A stretch of DNA of 64,000 bases from Planctomycetales bacterium ZRK34 (GCA_014873095.1 CP050848.1:4833850-4897849); one strand, 5' to 3'. Counted from the stretch's first letter, positions 32,764 through 41,748 are shown. The notes: generated by a model from the letters alone, not told the origin. A program made the numbers and translations.

Positions 32764-33969
32764 ATGAGACGCTCGCTTCGCTACGCCGCCATGGTTCTGA
32801 CCGCCGCCGCCGTGATCGTCATGACCGGCTGCAGCTCCGCCAACATGACCACCCAGGCTGAGGCCAAGAAGGCCGCCAAAGAACGCTGGGCCAACGCCCG
32901 GTCCAACATCATGTACTCGATGGCCGTCCAGCAGTTCGAGGTCGGCGATCTGGATAAATCCGAAAAGACCATCGCCCAGGCGATTTCGATGTCGCCGGAA
33001 AACCCGGCTTACCTCGATCTGGCCGCCCGCATCTACCTGGAACGCGGCCACCTCGAACGCGCCTTCCACACCGTCGAGCAGTCGATCAACCTCGACGCCG
33101 AACGCTCCGAATCGCATTACATCATGGGCCTGATCTTCCAGCGCTGGCAGCAGTACGAACCGGCCTACAAAGAGTACAAGCTCGCTTACGAAGCGCGGCC
33201 CGACGACGTGTCGCCGCTGCTGGCGATGGGCGAAATGCTCGTGAAGCTCAACCGCCCCGACGAGGCGATCACGCTGCTCAGCGCCAAGCTCAAGTACTTC
33301 GATCACAACCCGGCGATTCGCGTGGGGCTGGGTCGGATCTACATGCTCAAGCGTGACATGCCCAAGGCCGTGGCGTTGCTGCGTGAAGCCACGCTGCTGG
33401 CGCCCGAGGACAAGACTGTGCTCGAGCAGCTCACGATGGCCGAATACGCCGCCGGCCGCTGGCCCGACGCCATCGATCATCTGAAGGCGTTGCTGGCCGA
33501 CAAGAACTACGCCGACCGCGCCGATCTGCACAGCGCCCTGGGCGATTGCTACCTGGCCACCCAGCGACCGCTGGAAGCCCGGCGCGTGTTCATGGAACTG
33601 ACCCGAGAACACCCCAACGACGTCAACGCCTGGATCAAACTCGCCGAGTGTGCCTGGGCGGTTGAAGACAACGTGCGACTGAGCCAGGCCACGCGCCAGG
33701 TGCTGTCGCTTTCGCCGGATCGCCACGAAGGCTATCTGCTGCGGGGCATGATGGAAATGCGCACCGGCAACAAGGCCAAGGCGCTGCCGTGGTTCGACCG
33801 CGCCGCGTCGCTGGCGACCAACAACGCCTCGCCGCTGATCATGAAGGGCATGACGCTCGAACAGATGGGCCGACCCGCCGAGGCCGCCGCCGCGTATCGC
33901 CAGGCGCTGACCGTCGCGCCGGATGATACCCGCGCCCAGCGTCTGCTGGCCGGTGTCGACACCCGCTGA
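32764..33969 (+). CDS. TPR-repeat lipoprotein of the pilus locus
   Basis: A 401-residue lipoprotein: the signal ends VIVMTGC, a lipobox with Cys near residue 23. Tandem tetratricopeptide repeats fill the rest (AVQQFEVGDLDKSEKTIAQAI, NPAYLDLAARIYLERGHLERAF, SESHYIMGLIFQRWQQYEPAY and so on, roughly nine or ten repeats). It is probably the equivalent of the pilotin/PilF or TadD proteins that help the secretin assemble. It has its own ribosome-binding site (AGGGAAG) and lies after a terminator, so it is probably expressed separately from the secretin. Confidence 0.85.
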   Translation: MRRSLRYAAMVLTAAAVIVMTGCSSANMTTQAEAKKAAKERWANARSNIMYSMAVQQFEVGDLDKSEKTIAQAISMSPENPAYLDLAARIYLERGHLERAFHTVEQSINLDAERSESHYIMGLIFQRWQQYEPAYKEYKLAYEARPDDVSPLLAMGEMLVKLNRPDEAITLLSAKLKYFDHNPAIRVGLGRIYMLKRDMPKAVALLREATLLAPEDKTVLEQLTMAEYAAGRWPDAIDHLKALLADKNYADRADLHSALGDCYLATQRPLEARRVFMELTREHPNDVNAWIKLAECAWAVEDNVRLSQATRQVLSLSPDRHEGYLLRGMMEMRTGNKAKALPWFDRAASLATNNASPLIMKGMTLEQMGRPAEAAAAYRQALTVAPDDTRAQRLLAGVDTR

Positions 33970-34059
33970 CAATACTTCCGGTTGGAGTCGGGGTCATGTT
34001 GATGAAGCCTCGCCGGTGAGCGGGGTGGTGAATTCATCGTGCACTGGAGTCATTGAGCA

Positions 34060-35547
34060 TTGTCCATCGGACGAACGATCAGTTTGGTTTGCAGTCTTTC
34101 AGCCGCGGCGGTGATCGCGTTGCTGCTGGCTGTCGAGCCGTCGGAAGGTTGGATCTCGCCGGGCGCCATGTGGTGGATGCTGCCGGCGTTGTCGATCTTC
34201 GGTGGGCTCTGCGTCGGGGTGATCAGCTACATGGTGGCCACGCGCGTCGTGACCGAGCCGATCGCGCGGTTGCGTCTGCAATACGATCGACTCAGCGGCT
34301 CGGATGCATCGGCAACCGACAGCGCCTCGCCGCCGTGGCTGAGGCCGCTGACCGACTCGGTCGAACGCAGCCTCTGCAGTTTTCGCACCCGTGTCGAAGA
34401 ACTCGGCTGCGAACGCCGCGATCTCGAAATCCAGGTGCGCGTCGCTGAAACCGAACGCCATCACGCCGAGGCGATCCTTCACTCGATTGCCGACGCCGTG
34501 CTGGTGACCGACGCCTTCAACGAAATCGCGATGACCAACGAGACCGCCGCGCAGGCGTTGCGGTTTAATCTCGCCGAATCGCATCGCCAGCCGATCGATC
34601 GCATCCTGCACGACCCGGCCCTGATCAAGCTCATCAAAGACACCCGCGAGGCCGGCAATATCCGCTCGCCGCGCCACGTCGAGCATCGCATCGTCCACAA
34701 CGGCCGCAACAAGGTCTACGACGTGACGCTCGCCTGCGTGACCAACGCCGACCGGGAAGTCACCGGCGTGGTGACCATCCTGCGTGATGTGACCCGCGAG
34801 AAGGAAATCGCCGAGATGAAAAGCGATTTCGTGTCCGGCGTTTCACACGAACTGCGCACGCCGCTGAGCTCGATCAAGGCCTACGTCGAGATGCTCGTCG
34901 ACGGCGAGGCGGACAACGAACAGACCCGCACCGAGTTCTACAACATCATCCAGTCCGAGACCAACCGCCTGTCGCGGCTGATCGACAACATTCTGAACAT
35001 CAACCGTATCGAGGCGGGGATCGTCCGCGTTCAGCGTGAAGAGATCGCCCTGGCGGGCATCGTCTCCGACGCGGTCGAAGTGATGCGGCCCCAGGCCCGC
35101 GCCCGGCAGATCACGATCAGCGAGCAGGGCTCGGCGCTGGGCTACAGCATCTACGCTGATAAAGACATGCTCTACCAGGCGCTGTTGAACCTGCTTTCCA
35201 ACGCCATCAAGTACAACGATCAGGGCGGGCGCGTGACCGTCGAAACCGCGATCGACGAGATCGATCGCACGGTGACGATTCACGTGTCCGACACCGGCGT
35301 GGGCATCCCGCGCGAGGCGCAGGCCCATCTGTTTGAGAAGTTTTATCGCGTCCCGGACCACAAGAAGCTGGCCAAGGGCACGGGCCTCGGGCTCAACCTG
35401 GTCAAGCATGTGGTCGAAACGGTCCATATGGGGAAAGTCCGTATGCGGTCAGAACCCGGCTCCGGCAGCACATTTTCGATCACGCTGCCGATCAGCGAGT
35501 CGCCGCAGATTTCCCGTGCTGGTGAGAAGAAAGGAACGGAAGTATGA
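34060..35547 (+). CDS. Membrane sensor histidine kinase with PAS domain
   Basis: A 495-residue kinase. Two membrane segments lie at about 7-24 and 37-60, with a short external loop between them, then a helical linker, a PAS domain (about 135-250: ILHSIADAVLVTDAFNEIAM; VVTILRDVTREKEI), a HisKA domain with phospho-acceptor His263 in SHELRTPLSSI and a HATPase domain (N box NLLSNAIKYND, G1 VSDTGVGIP, F box LFEKFYR, G2 GTGLGLNLVKHVV). It belongs to the PhoR/ResE type. The start is a TTG at 34060, with GGAG upstream. It overlaps the next gene by four bases; the receiver protein is its likely partner. Confidence 0.9.
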   Translation: MSIGRTISLVCSLSAAAVIALLLAVEPSEGWISPGAMWWMLPALSIFGGLCVGVISYMVATRVVTEPIARLRLQYDRLSGSDASATDSASPPWLRPLTDSVERSLCSFRTRVEELGCERRDLEIQVRVAETERHHAEAILHSIADAVLVTDAFNEIAMTNETAAQALRFNLAESHRQPIDRILHDPALIKLIKDTREAGNIRSPRHVEHRIVHNGRNKVYDVTLACVTNADREVTGVVTILRDVTREKEIAEMKSDFVSGVSHELRTPLSSIKAYVEMLVDGEADNEQTRTEFYNIIQSETNRLSRLIDNILNINRIEAGIVRVQREEIALAGIVSDAVEVMRPQARARQITISEQGSALGYSIYADKDMLYQALLNLLSNAIKYNDQGGRVTVETAIDEIDRTVTIHVSDTGVGIPREAQAHLFEKFYRVPDHKKLAKGTGLGLNLVKHVVETVHMGKVRMRSEPGSGSTFSITLPISESPQISRAGEKKGTEV

Positions 35548-35945
35548 GCGAGTATTCCAAGATCAAGACGATTCTGGTGGTGGATGATGAATCGCACATT
35601 CTCAATGTGCTGTCGCTGAAGCTGCAGAACGCCGGCTACGAGGTGGTCACCGCCGCCGACGGCGAGGAGGGCTTCGAAGTCGCCCTGCAGATTGAGCCCG
35701 ACCTGATCATCAGCGATCTGCAGATGCCGTTCATGAACGGTCTGGAAATGTGCACCAAGCTCAAGGAGCAACCGGCCACAGCCAACACGCCGGCGCTGAT
35801 GCTGACCGCCCGCGGGTTCAGCCTCACGCAAACCGACCTGGATCAGACCAATATCGTCGGCGTGCTTTCAAAACCCTTCAGCCCGCGCGATGTGCTGGCG
35901 AAAGTTCAAGAACTGGTTGAGGACAAAGTGACTCAGCGCACATGA
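35544..35945 (+). CDS. Receiver-only response regulator
   Basis: A 133-residue single-domain receiver without an output domain. It has the acidic pocket VVDDE (residues about 13-17), phospho-acceptor Asp58 in IISDLQMPFMNG, the Thr/Ser position in LMLTARG and Lys in VLSKPF. Such regulators act through protein contacts, in the manner of CheY or Spo0F. It is coupled by ATGA overlaps to the kinase before it and to the HD-GYP gene after it, so these are its likely source and target. Confidence 0.92.
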   Translation: MSEYSKIKTILVVDDESHILNVLSLKLQNAGYEVVTAADGEEGFEVALQIEPDLIISDLQMPFMNGLEMCTKLKEQPATANTPALMLTARGFSLTQTDLDQTNIVGVLSKPFSPRDVLAKVQELVEDKVTQRT

Positions 35946-37594
35946 GGAAGACGATGTACCATCCCGAACGGGTCGGCCATGACGCCGATCTCGCCAGTCG
36001 ATGCGATCGCCTGGGTGTGACTCTGATCGAGACGGATCTCGACGGTTGTGTGCTCGCCGAGCATCACCGCCCCAACTCGCCGCTGGAAAAGGCGGTCGTG
36101 ACATCCAACATGTTCCGCATGAACCTGATGGGCCAGGCGCGGCAGTGGGCCAATCAGCCGACGCCTTCGCCGGTTCAGATGTGGCAGGGCTGTTGGCTGT
36201 TGCCGTTGCCGCGCGCTCAGCGCCGCCGTCGCGTGGGGTATCACGTGGTGGTCATGCTGACGCCCGATCTGTGTGATTGCGAGCAGTTTTACCGCCTGTG
36301 TGACAGTGCCCGGGTGGATCGCACCGTCGCCATGCGCCGCCTCCAGCAGCACACCGGCGTACGCGATGAAGATGTCAAACGTTGGAGCGACATGTTCGGA
36401 TGGATGACCGCCGACCTGGATCGCATTCAGCAGCAGACCGACGACATCGACACGCTCAGCCAGCAGCTCGCTGAAACCTACGAAGAGCTGAACCTCGTCT
36501 ACAAGCTCTCGGCCCACATGACCGTGTCGCGCGATTCGCACATGTTCCTCGAAGAAGCGCTCAACGAACTGCAGCAGGTCGTCGGCATGCGATGGCTCGG
36601 CATGCAGTTGACCGACGATGAAGCGCGCCTGGACCGCCTCAGCGGAAGCTTCATCCACGCCGGCGACACCGGCTCCGATGACGCGGCGCTGCGCATCATC
36701 GGTCGCATCCTCTTTGAACGCTTCGGCGGCGCCAGCCCCACGATCATCGAGGATGTATCGACCCTCGACATCCCCGGCATCGCCGACATCGCCGAGCGCC
36801 TGCTGATTGTGCCGATCACGATCGAAGGCAAGCCTATCGCGTTGCTGTTCGGCGCCGACAAGATCGACGGGTCGGCGCTGTCCAGCGTCGACTCGAAGCT
36901 GGTGACTTCGACCAGTCAGAACATGGCCATCTTCCTCGACAACGCCATGCTCTACGAAGACATGCAGGACATGTTCATGGGCACCCTGCATTCGCTGGTC
37001 AGCTCCATCGACGCCAAGGACTCATACACCTGCGGTCACTCCGAGCGTGTCGCCTGGCTCAGCCGCCAGCTCGCCGAGTCCGCCGGGCTCGATCCGTACA
37101 CCGTCGAGCGCGTCTACCTGTCCGGCCTGGTCCACGATGTCGGCAAGATCGGCGTGCCCGAAGCGGTGCTGCGCAAGCCCGGCAAACTGACCAACGAAGA
37201 ATTCGACATGATCAAGGCGCACCCCGAGATCGGCGTCCGCATTCTCAAAGACATCCGCCAGATGCAGGACCTGCTGCCCGGCGTGCTGCATCATCACGAA
37301 CGCTACGACGGGCGCGGCTATCCGTACAAGATCGCGGGTCAAGACATCCCGCTTTTTGGCCGATTGATTTGTCTGGCGGACAGTTTTGACGCCATGAGTT
37401 CCACACGCACCTACCGCCAGGCGATGCCGCTTGAAAAGGTGCTTGAGGAGATCAGCAACTGCGCCGGGACGCAATTCGATCCCGAGCTGGCGAAGGTGTT
37501 CGTCAAGCTTGATTTCGGACCGTACCACCGCATGGTTCAGGAACATCAGCAGCGGAAAAGTCCGCTGGATCAGTGTCTGCGGAGTTCAGCATGA
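35942..37594 (+). CDS. GAF-like/HD-GYP domain phosphodiesterase
   Basis: A 550-residue protein. The first 170 residues are of unknown type. A coiled-coil linker (about 155-185) and a GAF-like sensor domain (about 190-345) follow. The C-terminal HD-GYP domain (about 355-530) looks catalytically intact: HSERVAWLSRQLAE, the HD pair at His398-Asp399 in LVHDVGKIG, HPEIGVRIL, HHHERYDGRGYP and CLADSFDAMSSTRTYR. This should hydrolyse c-di-GMP. ATGA overlaps with both neighbours make it part of the signalling cassette. Confidence 0.9.
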   Translation: MRKTMYHPERVGHDADLASRCDRLGVTLIETDLDGCVLAEHHRPNSPLEKAVVTSNMFRMNLMGQARQWANQPTPSPVQMWQGCWLLPLPRAQRRRRVGYHVVVMLTPDLCDCEQFYRLCDSARVDRTVAMRRLQQHTGVRDEDVKRWSDMFGWMTADLDRIQQQTDDIDTLSQQLAETYEELNLVYKLSAHMTVSRDSHMFLEEALNELQQVVGMRWLGMQLTDDEARLDRLSGSFIHAGDTGSDDAALRIIGRILFERFGGASPTIIEDVSTLDIPGIADIAERLLIVPITIEGKPIALLFGADKIDGSALSSVDSKLVTSTSQNMAIFLDNAMLYEDMQDMFMGTLHSLVSSIDAKDSYTCGHSERVAWLSRQLAESAGLDPYTVERVYLSGLVHDVGKIGVPEAVLRKPGKLTNEEFDMIKAHPEIGVRILKDIRQMQDLLPGVLHHHERYDGRGYPYKIAGQDIPLFGRLICLADSFDAMSSTRTYRQAMPLEKVLEEISNCAGTQFDPELAKVFVKLDFGPYHRMVQEHQQRKSPLDQCLRSSA

Positions 37595-37926
37595 AACTCA
37601 GCCACGAACAGTTCGATCAGATCACCGTCGTTCGCCTGGCCGGCGAGTTGACCGCCGACGACACCGAGCCGCTGCGCCGCGTCGTCAACGACAGGCTCGC
37701 GGATCAGACCCGCGACTTCGTGATCGACCTGGCCGAAACCGACTTCGTCGACTCACGCGGCATTGAAACGCTGCTGTGGGCTCAGGAGCAGGCCGGCGAA
37801 CGCCTCGGGCAGGTTCGACTGCTGAACTTGGACGACAACCTGCGCACGATCCTGCGCGTGACCCGACTGACCAATACATTTGAAACCCACGACAGCCTCG
37901 ACAGCGCCCTGGCTTCACTGCGCTGA
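37591..37926 (+). CDS. STAS-domain protein (anti-sigma-factor-antagonist type)
   Basis: A 111-residue single STAS domain. ITVVRLAGELTADDTEPLR forms the first strand and helix; the signature DFVDSRGIETL has Ser55 at the position phosphorylated in SpoIIAA/RsbV. ATG 37591 overlaps the HD-GYP stop by four bases and has GGAG upstream. No RsbW-type kinase or SpoIIE-type phosphatase is nearby; the STAS protein may act with the histidine kinase cassette or with a distant partner-switch system. Confidence 0.88.
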   Translation: MKLSHEQFDQITVVRLAGELTADDTEPLRRVVNDRLADQTRDFVIDLAETDFVDSRGIETLLWAQEQAGERLGQVRLLNLDDNLRTILRVTRLTNTFETHDSLDSALASLR

Positions 37927-37935
37927 CTAAACATA

Positions 37936-37961
37936 GGCGGGGAGAATTAATTCTCCCCGCC
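37936..37961. repeat. 26-bp perfect palindrome, copy 2
   Basis: Identical to the palindrome at 23282-23307 (GGCGGGGAGAATT plus its reverse complement). It fills the 56-bp gap between the STAS gene and the ATPase gene, about 20 bp upstream of the ATPase start codon. Confidence 0.9.
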
Positions 37962-37982
37962 AGACAGATTTTGAGGTTAAGG

Positions 37983-39713
37983 ATGACCCAGACCGGCACC
38001 AACAACACGACCGCCGCCAAACCCAAACAGCTCGGCGGACTGCTTCTGGCCCAGGGCCTGATCACTGAACAGCAGATCGAAGAAGCGCTGACCTGGCAGC
38101 GCGAGCACGGCAACACCAAGCTCCTGGGCGAGGTGTTTATCGAACTCGGCTACGTCACCGCCGACCAGGTCACCGAAGTGCTCGCCGAAGCTTACGGTGT
38201 GCCTTACGCGAAGGTCACCCCGAAGATCGCCGATCCGCGGATCGTCGAGATGCTGCCGCGCGAGTTCATCGAAAAACATGATGTGCTGCCGCTGTTTCAT
38301 GTGCAGGGGAAGCTGACGGTCGCGCTGCCCGAGCCGTCGAACGTCTTCCTCATCGAAGAGATCGAGCGACTGGTCGGTTGCCCGGTTCAGATCGTCGCTT
38401 CGACCGCTGCCGACATCCGCGCCACGCTGCAGAATCATCTGCCGTCGGCCAATGTCTTCGTGATCGATGAGATTGTCGACGATGTGAATCCCGATGACTT
38501 TTCCGTCGTCGAGCGGCAGGTCACCGACCTGTCCGACATCGAGGAAGTCGCCGGCCAGAGCCCCGTCGTCAAGCTGGTCAACCACCTGATCTACTCGGCG
38601 GTACACGAAGGCGCTTCGGACATCCACATCGAGCCCGACGAGGGCCGACTGCGTGTGCGCTACCGTGTGGACGGGCGGATGTTCGAGAAGATGCGCCCGC
38701 CGGCGGCGATGCAGGCGGCGATCGTGTCACGCATCAAGATCATGGCCAACTGCGACATCTCCGAACGCCGCGTCCCGCAGGACGGCGGCATCCATGTCAT
38801 GCTCGACGGCCGCCCGATCGACCTGCGCGTTTCGACCATGCCCGGCAAGTTCGGCGAAAAAGTCGTCATCCGCGTGATCGACAATACGAACATCTGCGTC
38901 AGTCTCGAAAAGATCGGGTTCAACCCCGACATGCTCGTCCGCTTCCGCGAGGCGCTGCACCAGCCGCACGGCATCATGCTTGTGACCGGTCCGACCGGCT
39001 CGGGTAAGTCGACGACGCTGTACTCGATGCTCTCGGAAATCAACGACGAAGACGTCAACGTCTGCACCGTCGAAGACCCCGTCGAATACAACCTGATGGG
39101 CGTGAATCAGTTTCAGGTCAACGAGAAAGCGGGCTTCACCTTCGCCGGCGCGCTGCGCGCGCTGCTGCGGCAGGACCCGGACATCATCATGGTCGGTGAA
39201 ATCCGCGATGTGGAGACCGCCAAGATCGCCACGCAGGCGGCGCTGACCGGCCACCAGGTGCTGTCGACTCTGCATACGAATGATGCGCCCAGCGCCGTGA
39301 CGCGATTGATCAACATCGGCGTGGAGCCGTTTCTGATCGCCGCGTCGCTGCGGGGTATTCTGGCGCAGCGGCTGGTCCGCAAGATCTGCTCGCACTGCAA
39401 GCAGGAAGTCGAGCCCACGGCCCTGCAGCGCAAGGCCGCCGCCGAAGCCCTCGGTGGCGACATCGACGTGTTCTACGCCGGCGCCGGGTGCCCCAAGTGT
39501 CGCAACACCGGGTACAGCGGACGTCTGGGCGTGTTCGAATTCCTGTCGATGAGCGATCAGGTGGTGGGCCTGGTCACCGAAGGGGCGGGGCTGCAGAAGA
39601 TTCGCGCGGCCGCAGCGGCCGACGGGTTTGTTCACCTTCGGCGCGACGGCATGGAAAAGGTCCAGGCCGGTCTGACGACCGTCGACGAAGTGCTCTACGC
39701 CACAGCGGGCTGA
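37983..39713 (+). CDS. PilB/GspE-type assembly ATPase with MshEN-like N-domain
   Basis: A 576-residue hexameric motor ATPase that powers pilus or pseudopilus extension. The N-terminus (about 15-75) contains two LG-x-x-hydrophobic repeats, LGGLLLAQGLITEQQIEEAL and LLGEVFIELGYVTADQVTEV, matching the outline of the c-di-GMP-binding MshEN motif, though the leading Arg is Gln or Leu. The motor has GPTGSGKS (336-343), DPDIIMVGEIRD (Walker B) and a tetracysteine zinc site (CSHCKQ...CPKCRN). The ATG at 37983 has GAGG upstream. No PilT-type retraction ATPase is present in the window. Confidence 0.93.
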   Translation: MTQTGTNNTTAAKPKQLGGLLLAQGLITEQQIEEALTWQREHGNTKLLGEVFIELGYVTADQVTEVLAEAYGVPYAKVTPKIADPRIVEMLPREFIEKHDVLPLFHVQGKLTVALPEPSNVFLIEEIERLVGCPVQIVASTAADIRATLQNHLPSANVFVIDEIVDDVNPDDFSVVERQVTDLSDIEEVAGQSPVVKLVNHLIYSAVHEGASDIHIEPDEGRLRVRYRVDGRMFEKMRPPAAMQAAIVSRIKIMANCDISERRVPQDGGIHVMLDGRPIDLRVSTMPGKFGEKVVIRVIDNTNICVSLEKIGFNPDMLVRFREALHQPHGIMLVTGPTGSGKSTTLYSMLSEINDEDVNVCTVEDPVEYNLMGVNQFQVNEKAGFTFAGALRALLRQDPDIIMVGEIRDVETAKIATQAALTGHQVLSTLHTNDAPSAVTRLINIGVEPFLIAASLRGILAQRLVRKICSHCKQEVEPTALQRKAAAEALGGDIDVFYAGAGCPKCRNTGYSGRLGVFEFLSMSDQVVGLVTEGAGLQKIRAAAAADGFVHLRRDGMEKVQAGLTTVDEVLYATAG

Positions 39714-39727
39714 CCGGGAGATAGTTG

Positions 39728-40954
39728 ATGCCACGATTCGCATATCAGGCCAGGGATGGAGCGGGCGCGCTGACCAGCGGCGTGATGGCGGCGGAAAGTG
39801 AATCCGTCGCCCAGCGACTGCTGCGCCAGGACGGCAAGTTCGTCGTCAAGATCAAACCGACCAGCCAGGCGGCCGACGATGATGCGCCGTTCACCCTGGA
39901 GCAGGCCGCCCGCCGCGTGAAGCGCGATGAGGTGATCTACTTCACGCACCAGATGTCGATCATGATTCAGACCGGTGTCTCGATCAGCGAGGCGCTGGAG
40001 TCGGTCGCCGAGCAGGCGACCAGCGAGCCGTTCCGCGCGATCCTCAATGATGTGACCCAGCATGTGAACACCGGCACGAGCCTGTCGCAGGCGCTGTCGC
40101 GCCACGAGCGCGTGTTCGGTCACCTGATGATTTCGCTGATCCAGGCTTCCGAAGCCTCCGGCACGATGGGCCTCATGCTCGAACGCATCAGCGCGTACCT
40201 GACCAAGGAGCGTCAGACGATCCGCAAAATCCGCGGGGCGCTGATGTACCCGATCTTCATGCTGTTCATGGCGATCGGTGTGACGGTGTTTCTGCTGATT
40301 TTCGTGCTGCCTCGCTTTTCAAGAATCTACGAAGGCCGCGGCGCTTCGCTGCCGACCCCGACGCGGCTGCTCATCGCCACCAGCGATTGGATGATCAACT
40401 CGTGGTACATCTGGGTCGGGTCGATCGTCGCGCTGACGATCGTCGGACTCTACCTGCGGACGATCCCCGCCGGCCGGCGATTCTACGATCACCTGAAGCT
40501 GAACACGCCCGTGATCGGTTCGCTGTTTCGACAGTTGTACGTCACGCGAGCCACCCAGACGATGGGCACGATGATCTCGGCGGGCGTGCCGATGCTCGAA
40601 ATGATTCACATCACCCGGCGCGTGACCCGCAACGTGTTCTTTCAGGAACTGTGGGACCGCGTCGACGCGCGCCTCCAGCAGGGTTCTCAGCTTTCCGAGG
40701 CGATCTACGACAGCACGCTGATTCCCAAATCGATCTCGCGCATGATCTCCTCCGGCGAGCGGGCCGGCCGCCTCGGACAGACCATGGAACGCATCGCGTC
40801 GTTCAGCGAGGTTGACTTCGACGAGTCGGTGCGGCGCAGCACGCAGTTCATCGAGCCGATCATGATCGTGGTCATGGGCCTGATCGTCGGCTCGGTGGCG
40901 ATCAGCCTGCTGCTGCCGATCTTCTCGATCGGCCGCGTCATGGCCGGCGGATAA
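39728..40954 (+). CDS. PilC/GspF-type inner-membrane platform protein
   Basis: A 408-residue polytopic membrane protein on which the ATPase acts. It shows the duplicated T2SSF domain: first half ITHQMSIMIQTGVSISEALE-like region (FTHQMSIMIQTGVSISEAL), second half YVTRATQTMGTMISAGVPML. Three membrane segments are visible (about 176-198, 223-245 and 375-400). ATG 39728 with GGGAG upstream is preferred to the in-frame TTG three bases earlier. It starts 14 bases after the ATPase gene and ends the pilus locus. Confidence 0.93.
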   Translation: MPRFAYQARDGAGALTSGVMAAESESVAQRLLRQDGKFVVKIKPTSQAADDDAPFTLEQAARRVKRDEVIYFTHQMSIMIQTGVSISEALESVAEQATSEPFRAILNDVTQHVNTGTSLSQALSRHERVFGHLMISLIQASEASGTMGLMLERISAYLTKERQTIRKIRGALMYPIFMLFMAIGVTVFLLIFVLPRFSRIYEGRGASLPTPTRLLIATSDWMINSWYIWVGSIVALTIVGLYLRTIPAGRRFYDHLKLNTPVIGSLFRQLYVTRATQTMGTMISAGVPMLEMIHITRRVTRNVFFQELWDRVDARLQQGSQLSEAIYDSTLIPKSISRMISSGERAGRLGQTMERIASFSEVDFDESVRRSTQFIEPIMIVVMGLIVGSVAISLLLPIFSIGRVMAGG

Positions 40955-41063
40955 CCACCGCCTCACCGCATCATCACGATTACACCTTCCCGCCCGCTCT
41001 GCCTGTAACGCGCAGCGTGGTTAATACTTCTGATCTATAAATCAAGCGATATCACTTCTTCGC

Positions 41064-41091
41064 ATTCTAATCTTATTAAGAACATTAGAAT
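41064..41091. repeat. AT-rich 28-nt hairpin repeat, left copy
   Basis: ATTCTAATCTT-ATTAAG-AACATTAGAAT. One base differs from the right copy at 41420-41447, so one pair is mismatched in the 11-bp stem. Its low GC content contrasts sharply with the surroundings. Confidence 0.85.
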
Positions 41092-41110
41092 ATACATCTG
41101 TGGTGTGTGG

Positions 41111-41329
41111 CACTGGCGGCTTGCCCGCCAGTGTTGAGTCACGCGTTGGCGGGTAAGCCGCCAAAGTTCATCGCACACCCATGAACCAGTCGCATAAGGC
41201 AATCGTGCGCTGGGACGCAAGCCGTCATGGTTGGATCGCAAACTCACTGACAAGCCGCGCAGGGTTGATCGAGTATTGGCAGGCATGCCGCCAATGTTTG
41301 ATATCGCACTGGCGGGCAAGCCGCCAGTG
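41111..41329. repeat. Cluster of four TGGCGG/CCGCCA hairpins
   Basis: CACTGGCGG/CCGCCAGTG at 41111-41133, TTGGCGG/CCGCCAA at 41146-41164, ATTGGC.../...CCGCCAAT at 41275-41295 and CACTGGCGG/CCGCCAGTG at 41307-41329. The loops are variants of GCAAG or CTTG. Spacing is irregular, so this is not a CRISPR array. Confidence 0.8.
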
Positions 41330-41419
41330 CCAGACCACGGCAACGCAAACGTCTGCGACCGGTCTGGCCCGACGTTGACGCATTTGATTCGTCAAATCAT
41401 GACGGTGGCCAACCCTAAA

Positions 41420-41447
41420 ATTCTAATGTTATTAAGAACATTAGAAT
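41420..41447. repeat. AT-rich 28-nt hairpin repeat, right copy
   Basis: ATTCTAATGTT-ATTAAG-AACATTAGAAT, an 11-bp perfect stem. Together with the copy at 41064-41091, in the same orientation (the element being nearly palindromic), it brackets the hairpin cluster between them. Confidence 0.85.
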
Positions 41448-41583
41448 TTGTGTGTATGTGTAATGGGCATGTGAAATGGCGCTACGTGCCACAGGCGAGT
41501 GGATGGTGCGGGTTCGGGGTTAGAGTATGTTGCGAAATATTTGACCGCTCATTCTTTCATAGCCGTGATCGGGAACTCGCGGT

Positions 41584-41608
41584 CCGCGGGCTTCCGCCCG
41601 CGGCTATT
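41584..41608. repeat. Palindrome ending in GCGGCTATT, copy 3
   Basis: CCGCGGGC-TTCC-GCCCGCGG (41584-41603) followed by CTATT. It shares the ends of the elements at 10410-10464 and 12819-12844. Confidence 0.7.
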
Positions 41609-41690
41609 ACATCATCATGAATACGCAAAATGCTCTAAGCCACGCGGGGGGTGGGGGGCAGGGGAAAACGAATTCTCATCGCGATGGAAT

Positions 41691-41723
41691 ACCAGACGCT
41701 TCGCGGGGCTCAGCGTCGGCGTG
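41691..41723 (+). repeat. REP-like hairpin, GACGCTTCGC/GCTCAGCGTC family, copy 3
   Basis: CCAGACGCTTCGC...GCTCAGCGTCGGCGT, close to the 3' end of the PEP-CTERM gene on the opposite strand. GACGCT pairs with AGCGTC. Confidence 0.65.
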
Positions 41724-41748
41724 GGGTTAATTCTTTTGATGCGCTTGC

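Larger units (their letters stand above)
40955..41748. other. Gene-free, repeat-rich gap after the pilus locus
   Basis: About 790 bp without a credible gene. It contains two AT-rich 28-nt hairpin repeats, four TGGCGG/CCGCCA hairpins, one CCGC...GCGGCTATT palindrome and one REP-like GACGCT hairpin, each listed separately. The apparent open frames here (for example 41231-41620) run through the palindromes and have no ribosome-binding sites. Confidence 0.75.

Noticed and set aside
41105..41125. Sigma-54 promoter (TGGCAC...TTGC) upstream of the repeat cluster
   Set aside because: The spacing between the -24 and -12 elements is two bases too long, the match lies inside a palindromic repeat, and no gene follows.
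41111..41329. CRISPR-like array
   Set aside because: The repeats are palindromes of differing sequence with irregular spacing and no constant-length spacers; no cas gene is nearby.
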